From JACVRW01 sp035650215 (lineage in GTDB: Bacteria > Actinomycetota > Thermoleophilia > Solirubrobacterales > Thermoleophilaceae), in NCBI GenBank assembly GCA_035650215.1, contig DASRIC010000098.1, positions 1-20,804 on the forward strand: a DNA stretch of 20,804 nucleotides, written 5' to 3'. Position 1 is the first letter of the stretch; every line of letters starts with the position of its first letter. Positions 13,604-20,804 of this stretch are shown here, one piece after another. The notes beneath the pieces are model-generated. The model saw only the letters and a program-made list of their open reading frames with translations, made no database searches and was not told the DNA's origin. The position numbers and the translations under genes were made by a program.

Positions 13604-14647
13604 ATGGCCTCGCCCGAGCTCCCACCGCTCGTCGCCCGCGAGCCGCTCGAGGCCTTCCTCGACGCCCGTGGCATCGGCGCCGGCCGGCTCGAGGCCGAGC
13701 GGATCGGCGAGGGGCATTCGAACATCACATTCCTCGTCCGGCGAGGTGAGGCCCGGGTTGTGCTCCGCCGCCCGCCGCGGCCTCCGCTGCCGCCGTCCGC
13801 CCACGACGTGCTCCGCGAGGCGCGCTTGCTGCGCGCCCTCGAAGGCACGCCGGTGCGCGTGCCGCGGGTGCTCGCGGCCTGCGACGACGAGTCCGTGCTG
13901 GGCGTTCCCTTCTACGTGATGGAGGAGATGCACGGCAGCGTGATCACGAGCGACATCCCCGCCGCGCTCGACGAGCCCGGCGAGCGGCGACGCCTCGGCG
14001 AGGAGCTGGTCGACCGGCTGGCCGAGATCCACTCGGTGGACTGGCGCGCCTGCGGGCTCGAGGGATTCGGCAAGCCGAGCGGCTATCTCGAGCGGCAGCT
14101 GCGGCGCTTCGGCGGGCTCTGGGAGCACAACAGGACCCGCGACCTGCCGGTGGTAGAGGAAGTGGGCGAGTGGCTGGGGGCCAACCTGCCGGACTCGCCG
14201 CCCGCCACGATCGTGCACGGCGACTACCGGCTCGGCAACGTGATGGTTGCCGACAGCGCCCCGGCGCGGCTCGTGGCGATCTTCGACTGGGAGCTCTCGA
14301 CGATCGGCGACCCGCTCGCCGACCTCGGCTACTTCACGATCACCTGGGCGCAGGCGGGCGATCCCGAGGACATGTCGTTCTCGAGCCACACCGCGGCCAC
14401 GCGGCGCGATGGGTTCATGACGCGCGAGGAGCTGATCGCCCGCTACGAGGAGCGAAGCGGTCGCTCGATGTCCGCGCTGAACTGGTACCAGGCGCTCGCG
14501 ATGTGGAAGGCGGCGGTCTTCATGGAGGGCAACTACAGGCGCTTCACGATGGGCAGCTCGGACGACGACTACCTCGCGCTCTTCGACGAGGGCGTGCCGG
14601 CGCTCGCCGAGAAGGCCCGCGCGGTGGCGCACTCCGGGGGCCTCTAG
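13604..14647 (+). CDS. ACAD10/ACAD11-type phosphotransferase (APH-fold kinase)
   Basis: 347 residues with an aminoglycoside-phosphotransferase/choline-kinase fold. Visible motifs are the nucleotide loop IGEGHSNITFLVRR, the VLRRPP lysine-loop region, the hinge FYVMEEMHGSVI, the catalytic loop HGDYRLGNVM (D207, N212) and the metal-binding FDWELSTIGDPLADLGY (D228). This pattern matches the kinase domain of ACAD10/11-like proteins, which phosphorylate 4-hydroxyacyl-CoA or related hydroxy acids before dehydrogenation; bacterial homologues often sit near acyl-CoA dehydrogenases, but none is seen here. Antibiotic resistance is not implied. ATG 13604 is leaderless. The TAG stop (14645-14647) is the first triplet of the long inverted-repeat element, of which its TA is the boundary dinucleotide. 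Confidence 0.85.
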   Translation: MASPELPPLVAREPLEAFLDARGIGAGRLEAERIGEGHSNITFLVRRGEARVVLRRPPRPPLPPSAHDVLREARLLRALEGTPVRVPRVLAACDDESVLGVPFYVMEEMHGSVITSDIPAALDEPGERRRLGEELVDRLAEIHSVDWRACGLEGFGKPSGYLERQLRRFGGLWEHNRTRDLPVVEEVGEWLGANLPDSPPATIVHGDYRLGNVMVADSAPARLVAIFDWELSTIGDPLADLGYFTITWAQAGDPEDMSFSSHTAATRRDGFMTREELIARYEERSGRSMSALNWYQALAMWKAAVFMEGNYRRFTMGSSDDDYLALFDEGVPALAEKARAVAHSGGL

Positions 14648-14677
14648 ATGATTGATTCCGAATCCGCGTGCCTCTGG
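14644..14677 (+). repeat. Left inverted-repeat arm of the fold-back element
   Basis: The arm starts CTAGATGATTGATTCC and ends TGCCTCTGG. Against the reverse complement of 14780-14813 it matches at 27 of 34 positions. It contains the stop codon of the phosphotransferase gene. Confidence 0.85.
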
Positions 14678-14812
14678 GGGCGCGCCAGACCGAGCTAGGC
14701 GCCGACGGCCGACGAAGCCGATAGCTAAGAGCTATCGGCGAGGAGGTGGGTGGCGCCCAGCGAAGGTAAGGCGCGTCATCCAGAGGTGCGGGGGTTTGGA
14801 ATCAGTCATCTA
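14645..14812. mobile_element. Candidate MITE-like fold-back element bounded by TA
   Basis: A 164-bp unit (14647-14810) lies between TA dinucleotides at 14645-14646 and 14811-14812. Its ends are inverted repeats of about 34 bp (14644-14677 and 14780-14813), and nearly all the interior pairs with itself: 14680-14686 with 14770-14776 (7 bp including one GU), 14694-14703 with 14752-14761 (9 of 10), and 14717-14726 with 14730-14739 (perfect 10 bp, 3-nt loop). The outer part of the arms is AT-richer than its surroundings. It encodes no plausible protein. TA boundaries are what IS630/Tc1-mariner-type insertion leaves. A second reading is a structured RNA or bidirectional terminator. No second copy occurs in this window, so mobility is inferred only. 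Confidence 0.55.
14717..14739. repeat. Apical hairpin of the fold-back element
   Basis: GCCGATAGCT (14717-14726) pairs perfectly with AGCTATCGGC (14730-14739) around the loop AAG. It is the terminal stem of the nested structure. Confidence 0.85.
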
Positions 14813-14813
14813 A
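14780..14813 (-). repeat. Right inverted-repeat arm of the fold-back element
   Basis: Read on the minus strand it starts TTAGATGACTGATTCC. The TAG at 14812-14810 is the stop codon of the coiled-coil gene, mirroring the left end. Confidence 0.85.
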
Positions 14814-15148
14814 ACGCCGGGCAGCTTCTTGAGCAGGGTCTGAAGGCCCCCGAGCGCCTCGTTCACCCCCGCGAGCGCCCGCTCGAGCGCCTCGGCGGTG
14901 TCGTCCAGGTCGGTTAGCTCCTTGTGGAGCGGCTCGAGCCATGCGCGCATGGCGCCCACCTCCTCGCGCAGCTGCCGGATCTGCTCCGAGAGCTCGTCCT
15001 CCACGCGCGGCAGCTCGGCCACGCCGCGCGCCAGCCCCGCGAGGTCGCCCTCGCTGTCCGCAAGCTTCCTCAGCTCCTGCGCGACGGTGTGCAGGTCCTC
15101 GATGGCCTGCATGGCAAGCTTGGGCGGAAGCGTGAGCGGTCCGAGCAT
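14810..15148 (-). CDS. Small coiled-coil protein
   Basis: 112 residues starting MLGPLTLPPKLAMQAIEDLHTVAQ. Almost the whole chain is predicted helix with heptad-like spacing of Leu/Val: LHTVAQELRKLADSEGDL, LPRVEDELSEQIRQLREEV, MRAWLEPLHKELTDLDDTAEALERALAGVNEALG. No signal peptide, membrane segment or cysteine. The composition is reminiscent of phasins or of small structural coiled-coil proteins, but no family can be claimed. The frame continues upstream to 15598, but that region lies antisense to the HAD gene, so ATG 15148 is taken; CAGACT lies 8 nt before it. The stop codon is supplied by the right arm of the fold-back element. Confidence 0.7.
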   Translation of the reverse strand: MLGPLTLPPKLAMQAIEDLHTVAQELRKLADSEGDLAGLARGVAELPRVEDELSEQIRQLREEVGAMRAWLEPLHKELTDLDDTAEALERALAGVNEALGGLQTLLKKLPGV

Positions 15149-15156
15149 GGGGCTGG

Positions 15157-15162
15157 AGTCTG
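15157..15162 (-). promoter_or_regulatory. Weak putative -10 box (CAGACT) of the coiled-coil gene
   Basis: It lies 8 nt before ATG 15148 at the usual spacing, but begins with C rather than T. One base separates it from the plus-strand CAGGCT, and the pair is an imperfect palindrome. Confidence 0.3.
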
Positions 15163-15163
15163 C

Positions 15164-15169
15164 CAGGCT
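15164..15169 (+). promoter_or_regulatory. Weak putative -10 box (CAGGCT) of the HAD gene
   Basis: It lies 9 nt before ATG 15179 and shares the nAnnnT form. No Shine-Dalgarno precedes the start. Confidence 0.3.
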
Positions 15170-15178
15170 CTGCGGGTC

Positions 15179-15847
15179 ATGCTCCTCGTGCTCTGGGACG
15201 TCGACGGCACCCTCGTCCATACCGCGAGCCACGGGCGCTACGCATTCGAGGAGGCGTACGAGCGCGTGGTGGGCCGGCCGTTCGAGGGCGACGCCACCTA
15301 TGCCGGGCGCACGGACCACCAGATCGCGCTCGCGATGCTGAACGGGGAGCGTGACCACCTCCCGCGGGTGCTTGACGAGCTGGCCGGCGCGCTCGACGCC
15401 CGGCGTGAGGCGGTGGCGCGGGAGGGGCGCGCCTACCCGGGCGTGCCCGAGACGCTCGAGGCGCTCCACCGGCGTGACGACGTGATCAACGCACTCCTGA
15501 CCGGAAACATCGAGGCCAACGCGGCGCTCAAGGTGAGCGCCTTCGGCCTCGAGCGCTGGCTCGACCTCGAGGTGGGCGCGTACGGGTCCGACCCGCACGA
15601 GGAGCGCTACGAGCTGGTGGCGATCGCCCGCGAGCGCGCGGCGGCCAAGTACGGCGAGACGACCGGGGCGGTGCTTGTGGGGGACACGCCACTCGACGTG
15701 CTCGCGGCCCGCGAGGCCGGAGCGCGGGCGGTGGCCGTGGCCACCGGCTTCGCCGACCTCGACGAGCTGCGCGGGTCGGAGCCGGACGCGCTCTTGGCCG
15801 ACCTGCGCGACACCGCGGCGGCGGTGCGCGCCATTACGGGCGTGTGA
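15179..15847 (+). CDS. HAD-superfamily hydrolase, phosphoglycolate phosphatase-like
   Basis: 222 residues with the four HAD motifs. Motif I is LWDVDGTLV, with nucleophile D7 and acid/base D9. Motif II is NALLTGN. Motif III is a lysine in NAALKVSAFGL. Motif IV is AVLVGDTPLDVLAAREAG. An alpha-helical cap (about 15-80, including YAFEEAYERVVGRPFEG and YAGRTDHQIALAML) indicates subclass I, as in phosphoglycolate and related phosphatases. The physiological substrate is not determinable. ATG 15179 is selected by the family start immediately before motif I. The gene is divergent from the coiled-coil gene (30 bp), and its TGA directly abuts the convergent thioredoxin-family stop with no spacer. Confidence 0.88.
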   Translation: MLLVLWDVDGTLVHTASHGRYAFEEAYERVVGRPFEGDATYAGRTDHQIALAMLNGERDHLPRVLDELAGALDARREAVAREGRAYPGVPETLEALHRRDDVINALLTGNIEANAALKVSAFGLERWLDLEVGAYGSDPHEERYELVAIARERAAAKYGETTGAVLVGDTPLDVLAAREAGARAVAVATGFADLDELRGSEPDALLADLRDTAAAVRAITGV

Positions 15848-16357
15848 TCAGGTCTTCCACTTGACCGAGCAGCCCACCGGCTCGGTCTCCGGGCGGGCCA
15901 CCTCCTGGCCGCCGAGCACCGCGTCGAGCGCCTCCCGCAGCCAGGCGGCATCCAGGCTCGGGTCGCCATGATCCGCGTCCGGCGCCCCGCGGTAGCGCAG
16001 GCGCCCCTCGGCGTCGATCACGAACAGGTCCGGCGTCACGCGCGCGCCGAACGCGCTCGCCACTTCCTGCGACTCGTCGTGGAGGTAGGGCATCGGCCAG
16101 TCCTCACCCGCCACGCGCTCCTGCATCGCCTCAAACGAGTCGCGCGGGTAGCGCTCGGCGTCGTTCGAGTTGATCGCCAGGAAGCGCACGTCCGGGTAGT
16201 CGCGCGCCGCCTGGGCGATGCGGTCGTGCCAGGCAAGCGCGTACGGGCAGTGGTTGCAGGTGAACACGACCACGCTCGCGCCCTCGGCCGAGTGCCGCGT
16301 GCCGTCGGTGGCCGGCAGCTCGAACGCCGGCGCCTGGTCGCCGATCTCGATGCTCAT
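15848..16357 (-). CDS. Thioredoxin-fold protein of the AhpC/TSA-like group (CNHC motif)
   Basis: 169 residues: MSIEIGDQAPAFELPATDG, then VVVFTCNHCPYALAW with the redox pair C34-N-H-C37, the INSNDAERYPRDSF segment, MPYLHDESQEVASAFGA and the cis-proline region ARVTPDLFVIDAEGRLRYRG. This matches the widespread thioredoxin-like FTCNHCPY family. No signal peptide, so it is probably cytoplasmic. Its role is presumably thiol redox or peroxide handling; the partner is unknown. ATG 16357 is preferred to the TTG at 16384 because the family start is MSIEIGDQAP and a weak -10-like GATAAA (16369-16364) lies 6 nt upstream. It sits 78 bp downstream of the gene at 16436 on the same strand, so it may be co-transcribed or have its own promoter. 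Confidence 0.85.
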   Translation of the reverse strand: MSIEIGDQAPAFELPATDGTRHSAEGASVVVFTCNHCPYALAWHDRIAQAARDYPDVRFLAINSNDAERYPRDSFEAMQERVAGEDWPMPYLHDESQEVASAFGARVTPDLFVIDAEGRLRYRGAPDADHGDPSLDAAWLREALDAVLGGQEVARPETEPVGCSVKWKT

Positions 16358-16435
16358 GACTGCTTTATCGCAGATGCGCTCCAAAGCGCGCGGGGACGGC
16401 GGTCGTGAATCGAGGAGGACGCTCGCGTCCGAGGG
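16358..16435. other. Intergenic spacer with a small GC hairpin
   Basis: A 78-bp gap between two minus-strand genes. GGACG (16417-16421) pairs with CGTCC (16426-16430) around CTCG. The hairpin is short and has no T-run, so it is at best a weak terminator of the upstream operon. A GATAAA box near 16364-16369 may start the thioredoxin-family gene. Confidence 0.3.
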
Positions 16436-16747
16436 TCAGCGGGCCGCCCGCACCGCGTCGCGCACGTCCGCAGGGTCCGGCGTGGGCGAGGGTCGGCCGT
16501 CGCGCAGGCGGTAGACGCGGCAGCCGAGCCCGACCGGCTCGCCCGCGGCGGGCACGATGTCGCGCCCGTCCACGAGGATCGTGGGCGAGCCCAGGAAGCG
16601 CTCGCGCTCCGCCTGCTCGTCGGAGTCGATGTGACGCTGCTCCACGAGGTCCGGGTCGAGGCCCTCGGTGCTCAGCACGTCACGCAGCTCGCGTAGCGCC
16701 TGCGGGTGGGACGGGCAGCCGTCCCACCAGAGCAGCTCAACCCTCAT
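16436..16747 (-). CDS. Small thioredoxin-fold protein with a single-cysteine CPSH motif
   Basis: 103 residues: MRVELLWWDGCPSHPQALRELRDVL, a central HIDSDEQAERERFLGSPTILVDGRDI and a tail with LGCRVYRLRDGRPSPTPD. The beta-alpha-beta layout and the SPTILVDG cis-proline loop are thioredoxin/glutaredoxin-like, and WDGCPSHP takes the active-site position with only one cysteine (C-x-x-H). A second cysteine (GLGC) lies in the position after the cis-Pro strand. Actinobacterial homologues are usually annotated simply as thioredoxin-like; the reaction is unknown. The start overlaps the end of the cyclophilin gene by 11 bp, with GAGG a few bases before ATG 16747, so it belongs to the helicase-cyclophilin operon. 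Confidence 0.75.
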   Translation of the reverse strand: MRVELLWWDGCPSHPQALRELRDVLSTEGLDPDLVEQRHIDSDEQAERERFLGSPTILVDGRDIVPAAGEPVGLGCRVYRLRDGRPSPTPDPADVRDAVRAAR

Positions 16748-17194
16748 GCACCTCGACTCGCTCGATCTTCGCGTCCTCGACCGGCCGGTCGCCGGGCCCG
16801 GTCTCGAGCCCCTCGATCGCGTCGACCGCTTCCATGCCGGAGGCCACCTGGCCGAAGACGGTGTGCTTGCCGTCGAGCCAGGGGGCCGCGTCGGTGGTCA
16901 CGATGAAGAACTGGCTGCCGTTGGTGTTCGGCCCGCGATTGGCCATGGCGAGCGCGCCGCGCACGACCTTGTGCTCGTTGAACTCGTCCTCGAACTCGTA
17001 GCCGGGGCCGCCCGTGCCGGTGCCCTGCGGGCAGCCGCCCTGGATCATGAAGTCGCGGATCACGCGGTGGAAGACCAGGCCGTCGTAGTAGCCGTCCCCC
17101 GAGAGCTTCACGAAGTTCTCCACCGTCTTGGGCGCCTCGCCCTCGAACAGCTCGATCTCGATCGGGCCGTGGTTCGTGTGCATCGTCGCCTTGC

Positions 17195-17198
<4 letters not shown>
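16737..17198 (-). CDS. Cyclophilin-type peptidyl-prolyl cis-trans isomerase
   Basis: 153 residues, MSKATMHTNHGPIEIELF onward. The cyclophilin signature is complete: TVENFVKL, YYDGLVFHRVIRDFMIQGG with the catalytic Arg in FHRVI, then GTGTGGPGYEFEDEF, ALAMANRGPNTNGSQFFI, and the tryptophan-containing WLDGKHTVFGQV. No signal peptide, so it acts in the cytoplasm on proline-containing clients during folding. ATG 17198 overlaps the helicase TGA as ATGA, implying coupled translation; a GGAGGTGA at the end of the helicase gene lies upstream. A later ATG (17183, MHTNHGP) is possible but less likely given the coupling. Confidence 0.93.
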
Positions 17199-18634
<1,436 letters not shown>

Positions 18635-18645
18635 GCCGACGGCCC

Positions 18646-18651
18646 AGACTA
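18646..18651 (-). promoter_or_regulatory. Putative -10 box of the helicase operon (TAGTCT)
   Basis: It lies 11 nt before ATG 18634, the longest spacing among these boxes, so a very short leader is likely. TA 18650-18651 also begins TACCCA on the plus strand, a weaker symmetric partner for the divergent gene. Confidence 0.4.
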
Positions 18652-18677
18652 CCCACGAGGAGACCGACGTCACCCTG

Positions 18678-19187
18678 ATGCCCAAGATCGTCCGCAACCC
18701 CACCGGAGCCGCCCTCGCGGCCCTGCTCGTCGTAGGCGTGGCCGTGCTCGTCTTCCTCGGCATCGACGGCTGGGCGGACGGGGAGGGCCGCGGCGAGCGG
18801 CGCGTGCTCGAGATCCGGGCGCAGAGCGCGTCGCTGATCGCCGCCGACGTGGCGCAGTTCGAGGAGCGCCGGCGGCGCGAGGGCGACGGCTACGCCGCGG
18901 GCGAGACGCTCCTGGCCGACTGGCTCGGCCAGTTCCCGAGCGCCGAGCGCGAGCGGATGCTCGACTGGAGCCACTACCACGCGCTGCGCGCCGACACCCG
19001 GCCCGGCGGCTTTGCCGTGCGCACCTCGAGCGGGCCGGGCACGAGCGGCTTCTTTCGCGTCGAGATCGACCGTGAGGCGGGCACGGTGAGCGCGACCTGC
19101 GGCGGCGACCCGGCGCCGCGCTGCGTGAACGGGCGCTGGCGGGTCGAGCAGCACGGGCTCGAGCGCGCCTACCTGCTTGGGCGCTGA
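18678..19187 (+). CDS. Membrane-anchored hypothetical protein
   Basis: 169 residues from ATG 18678 (MPKIVRNPTGAALAALLVVGV). A single hydrophobic helix (about 10-29) follows a lysine/arginine start, so the rest is probably extracytoplasmic. The exported part has an acidic/basic helix (SASLIAADVAQFEERRRREGDGYAAG), FPSAERERMLDWSHYHALRAD, and a beta-rich tail (GFFRVEIDREAGTVSATCGGDPAPRCVNGRW) with two cysteines that could bond. I recognise no family; the style resembles small pilin-like or secreted actinobacterial proteins. The frame is open back to ATG 18633, which overlaps the helicase start codon; 18678 is preferred because it places the positive charge next to the helix. A GAGGAGA lies 15 nt upstream, farther than ideal. 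Confidence 0.6.
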   Translation: MPKIVRNPTGAALAALLVVGVAVLVFLGIDGWADGEGRGERRVLEIRAQSASLIAADVAQFEERRRREGDGYAAGETLLADWLGQFPSAERERMLDWSHYHALRADTRPGGFAVRTSSGPGTSGFFRVEIDREAGTVSATCGGDPAPRCVNGRWRVEQHGLERAYLLGR

Positions 19188-19193
19188 GCCGGC

Positions 19194-20144
19194 TTAGCGC
19201 GCCGGGTCGAGCAGGAGCTTGCCCGAGGTGCGGCGGCCCTGCATGTCCTCGTGGGCCCTGCGCACCTCGGAGAGCGGGTAGGTCTCGCCCATCTGCGGCA
19301 CGAGCTCGCCGCGGGCGGCGCGCTCGAACAGGTCGGCCAGCGGCTCCTCCATCATCTCGCGCCGGCCCAGGCAGTGCATGAGCCAGAAGCCCACCACGGC
19401 CCGGCTCTTGCGCATCAGCCGGCCGGTCTCGAGCGTGTTCTGCTCCCGGCCCGCGATCCCGTAGGCCACGATCCGGCCGAAGGGCGCCAGCGCGTTCGCC
19501 GACTCCTCGAACACCCGCCCGCCCGACATCTCGAGCACCACGTCCACCGGCCGGCCCTCGTTGGCCTCGATCAGCGCGCCCTTCAGATCCTCCTCCGCGG
19601 TGTCCACCGCGGCGTCCGCGCCCAGCTCGAGCGTCTTGGCGCGCTTCTCCTCGGTGCTCGCCGTGGCGATCACGCGGCCGGCGCCGAACGGCTTGGCGAG
19701 CTGCACGGCCAGCGAGCCCACGCCGCCGGCGCCCGAGATCACCACCGCCGACTCGCCGGGCTGGAGCTTCGCGCTCGTCCTGAACAGGTGCCAGGCGGTG
19801 AGCCCCTGGATGAGGAGCGCGAGCGCGGCGCCGTCGTCGAGACCGTCGGGGATCTCGTACACGGCCGACTCGTGGGCCACCGCGTACTCGGCGTAGCCGC
19901 CCGTGGCCAGCAGCGCGATCACGCGCGTGCCGTCGGGCGTGGTGCCGGCCACCTCGCCGCCGAGCACGAGCGGCACCTCATAGCGGGCCAGGTACGAGTT
20001 CTCGCGCTGGTGGGTGTCGGCGAAGTTGATCCCCGAGCGCGACACCTCGATCAGCACCTCGCCCTCGCCCGGCTCCGGCGTCGGCAGGTCCGCGACCTGC
20101 AGCACCTCGGGCCCGCCGAACTCCTCGATCTGGACGCATCGCAT
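19194..20144 (-). CDS. Quinone oxidoreductase-like MDR-family protein (zinc-independent)
   Basis: 316 residues. MRCVQIEEFGGPEVLQVADLPTPEPGEGEVLIEV is the typical GroES-like start, with SRSGINFADTHQRENSY in the substrate region and the nucleotide-binding loop VVISGAGGVGSLAVQLAK in the Rossmann half. The C-terminus MGETYPLSEVRRAHEDMQGRRTSGKLLLDP is diagnostic of the NADPH:quinone reductase (zeta-crystallin) group. The zinc cysteines of alcohol dehydrogenases are absent. It probably reduces quinones or enones using NADPH. ATG 20144 is preceded by TAGGAT at 9 nt and no Shine-Dalgarno. The stop lies 6 bp (GCCGGC) from the convergent anchored-protein stop. Confidence 0.9.
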   Translation of the reverse strand: MRCVQIEEFGGPEVLQVADLPTPEPGEGEVLIEVSRSGINFADTHQRENSYLARYEVPLVLGGEVAGTTPDGTRVIALLATGGYAEYAVAHESAVYEIPDGLDDGAALALLIQGLTAWHLFRTSAKLQPGESAVVISGAGGVGSLAVQLAKPFGAGRVIATASTEEKRAKTLELGADAAVDTAEEDLKGALIEANEGRPVDVVLEMSGGRVFEESANALAPFGRIVAYGIAGREQNTLETGRLMRKSRAVVGFWLMHCLGRREMMEEPLADLFERAARGELVPQMGETYPLSEVRRAHEDMQGRRTSGKLLLDPAR

Positions 20145-20153
20145 GGGTCCCGG

Positions 20154-20159
20154 ATCCTA
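20154..20159 (-). promoter_or_regulatory. Putative -10 box of the quinone oxidoreductase gene (TAGGAT)
   Basis: The minus-strand TAGGAT ends 9 nt before ATG 20144; no ribosome-binding site intervenes. Confidence 0.5.
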
Positions 20160-20169
20160 TGCCTTCCAC

Positions 20170-20175
20170 TAGCCT
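20170..20175 (+). promoter_or_regulatory. Putative -10 box of the PfkB-family kinase gene (TAGCCT)
   Basis: TAGCCT ends 10 nt before ATG 20186. It is back-to-back with the oxidoreductase -10, with 10 bp between the boxes. Confidence 0.45.
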
Positions 20176-20185
20176 CCCCGGCCGC

Positions 20186-20804
20186 ATGTCGCTCACGGTC
20201 GTGGGATCGATCGCCTTCGACGCGATCAGGACACCGTTCGGCGAGCGCGAACGCGCGCTCGGGGGCTCGGCTACCCATTTCTCGCTCGCCGCCAGCTACT
20301 TCACCGAGGTGCGCCCCGTCGGGCCCGTGGGCGACGACTTCGGCGAGGACGAGTACGGGGTGCTCCACCGGCACGGGGTGATCACCGACGACATCGAGCA
20401 CGTGGAGGGCGGCAAGACCTTCTTCTGGTCGGGCGAGTACGAGTGGGACCTCAACACGGCCAAGACGCTCGACACGCAGCTGAACGTGTTCGGCGACTTC
20501 CAGCCGAAGCTGTCCGACGCCTCGCGCGACTGCGACCTGCTCTTCCTGGCGAACATCCAGCCGGACCTCCAGCGCGAGGTCCGCGAGCAGTGCGGCGGCG
20601 TCCAGGCGGCTGCGCTCGACTCGATGAACTTCTGGATCGAGAAGACGCGCGACTCCCTGATCCAGACGATCGGCGTCGTGGACATGGTCCTCATGAACGA
20701 CGCGGAGCTGCGGATGCTCACCGAGGAGCCGAACCTCGTGAAGGCGGCCGCCTCGGTGCGGGCGATGGGCCTGCGCGTGGTGATCGCCAAGCAGGGCGAG
20801 TACG
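20186..20804 (+). CDS. PfkB-family carbohydrate kinase, N-terminal part (cut by window edge)
   Basis: The first 206 codons are present; the 3' end is outside the window. The N-terminus MSLTVVGSIAFDAIRTPFGE and the glycine motif LGGSATHFSLAASYF are typical of the ribokinase/PfkB fold, followed by VGPVGDDFGEDEYGVL and the lid-region GKTFFWSGEYEWDL. MVLMNDAELRMLTEE and RVVIAKQGEYG match the NxxE-type metal and nucleotide region. The catalytic GAGD motif lies beyond the edge. The protein phosphorylates a sugar or nucleoside; the DLNTAKTLDTQLNVF segment is characteristic of a PfkB subgroup whose substrate I cannot name. It is divergent from the quinone oxidoreductase, with 41 bp between starts. 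Confidence 0.88.
   Translation, partial: MSLTVVGSIAFDAIRTPFGERERALGGSATHFSLAASYFTEVRPVGPVGDDFGEDEYGVLHRHGVITDDIEHVEGGKTFFWSGEYEWDLNTAKTLDTQLNVFGDFQPKLSDASRDCDLLFLANIQPDLQREVREQCGGVQAAALDSMNFWIEKTRDSLIQTIGVVDMVLMNDAELRMLTEEPNLVKAAASVRAMGLRVVIAKQGEY

Noticed and set aside
13604..14647. Aminoglycoside resistance gene
   Set aside because: The APH fold is real, but the motif set (HGDYRLGNVM, FDWELSTIGDP) matches ACAD10/11-type acyl-metabolism kinases, not resistance enzymes.
15149..15598. N-terminal extension of the coiled-coil protein frame up to 15598
   Set aside because: It is antisense to the HAD hydrolase and its composition is unlike the helical part. ATG 15148 marks the natural start.
16417..16430. 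GGACG-CTCG-CGTCC hairpin as a strong intrinsic terminator
   Set aside because: The stem is only 5 bp and no T-run follows. It is kept only as a weak note within the spacer entry.

Overview
The window is about 20.8 kb of very GC-rich, densely coded chromosomal DNA. Gene content, base composition and apparently leaderless promoters suggest a high-GC actinobacterium, most plausibly a Thermoleophilia-type lineage (Solirubrobacterales/Gaiellales). This is an inference from protein style, not a measured phylogeny. I see 27 protein genes, two of them cut by the window edges. I see no tRNA, rRNA, CRISPR array, prophage or intact insertion sequence.

Layout, left to right. A minus-strand PutA-type proline dehydrogenase runs off the left edge. 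Divergent from it are a PhoD-like phosphatase, a tandem ThyX-fold protein, a secreted RTX-repeat protein and ribulose-phosphate 3-epimerase. A minus-strand four-gene operon (CBS-pair protein, 65-aa protein, multi-pass membrane protein, anchored protein) ends against the epimerase. A saccharopine-dehydrogenase-like reductase and a 92-aa protein follow on the plus strand. They face a minus-strand operon of Fpg/Nei glycosylase, Bcp peroxiredoxin and a flippase-like membrane protein. Next come an RpiB-family isomerase (+), a cupredoxin plus secreted propeller-like protein operon (-), an ACAD10/11-type phosphotransferase (+), a coiled-coil protein (-) and a HAD hydrolase (+). The last section holds a minus-strand cluster (DEAD-box helicase, cyclophilin, two thioredoxin-fold proteins), an anchored protein (+), a quinone oxidoreductase (-) and the start of a PfkB-family kinase (+).

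Intergenic DNA is minimal. Convergent neighbours typically overlap or abut, and operon neighbours are joined by GTGA, ATGA or TAGTG overlaps. The longest non-coding stretch is 162 bp (14648-14809), and it is not ordinary spacer. It is one long fold-back element with 34-bp imperfect inverted ends, bounded by TA dinucleotides, sitting exactly between two convergent stop codons and supplying part of both. Removing it together with one TA leaves overlapping stops like those elsewhere in the window. I read it as a MITE-like insertion and/or a structured 3'-end RNA. It is the best candidate here for something undescribed.

The second theme is promoter architecture. Most transcription-unit starts have a TANNNT -10-like hexamer 6-11 nt before the start codon and no Shine-Dalgarno, implying leaderless mRNAs. 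At two divergent gene pairs the opposing -10 boxes share the same TA (ANNNTANNNT), so one 10-bp symmetric core would serve both genes. The RTX gene is the exception: it has a strong AAGGAGG, a TTG start and a hairpin around both.
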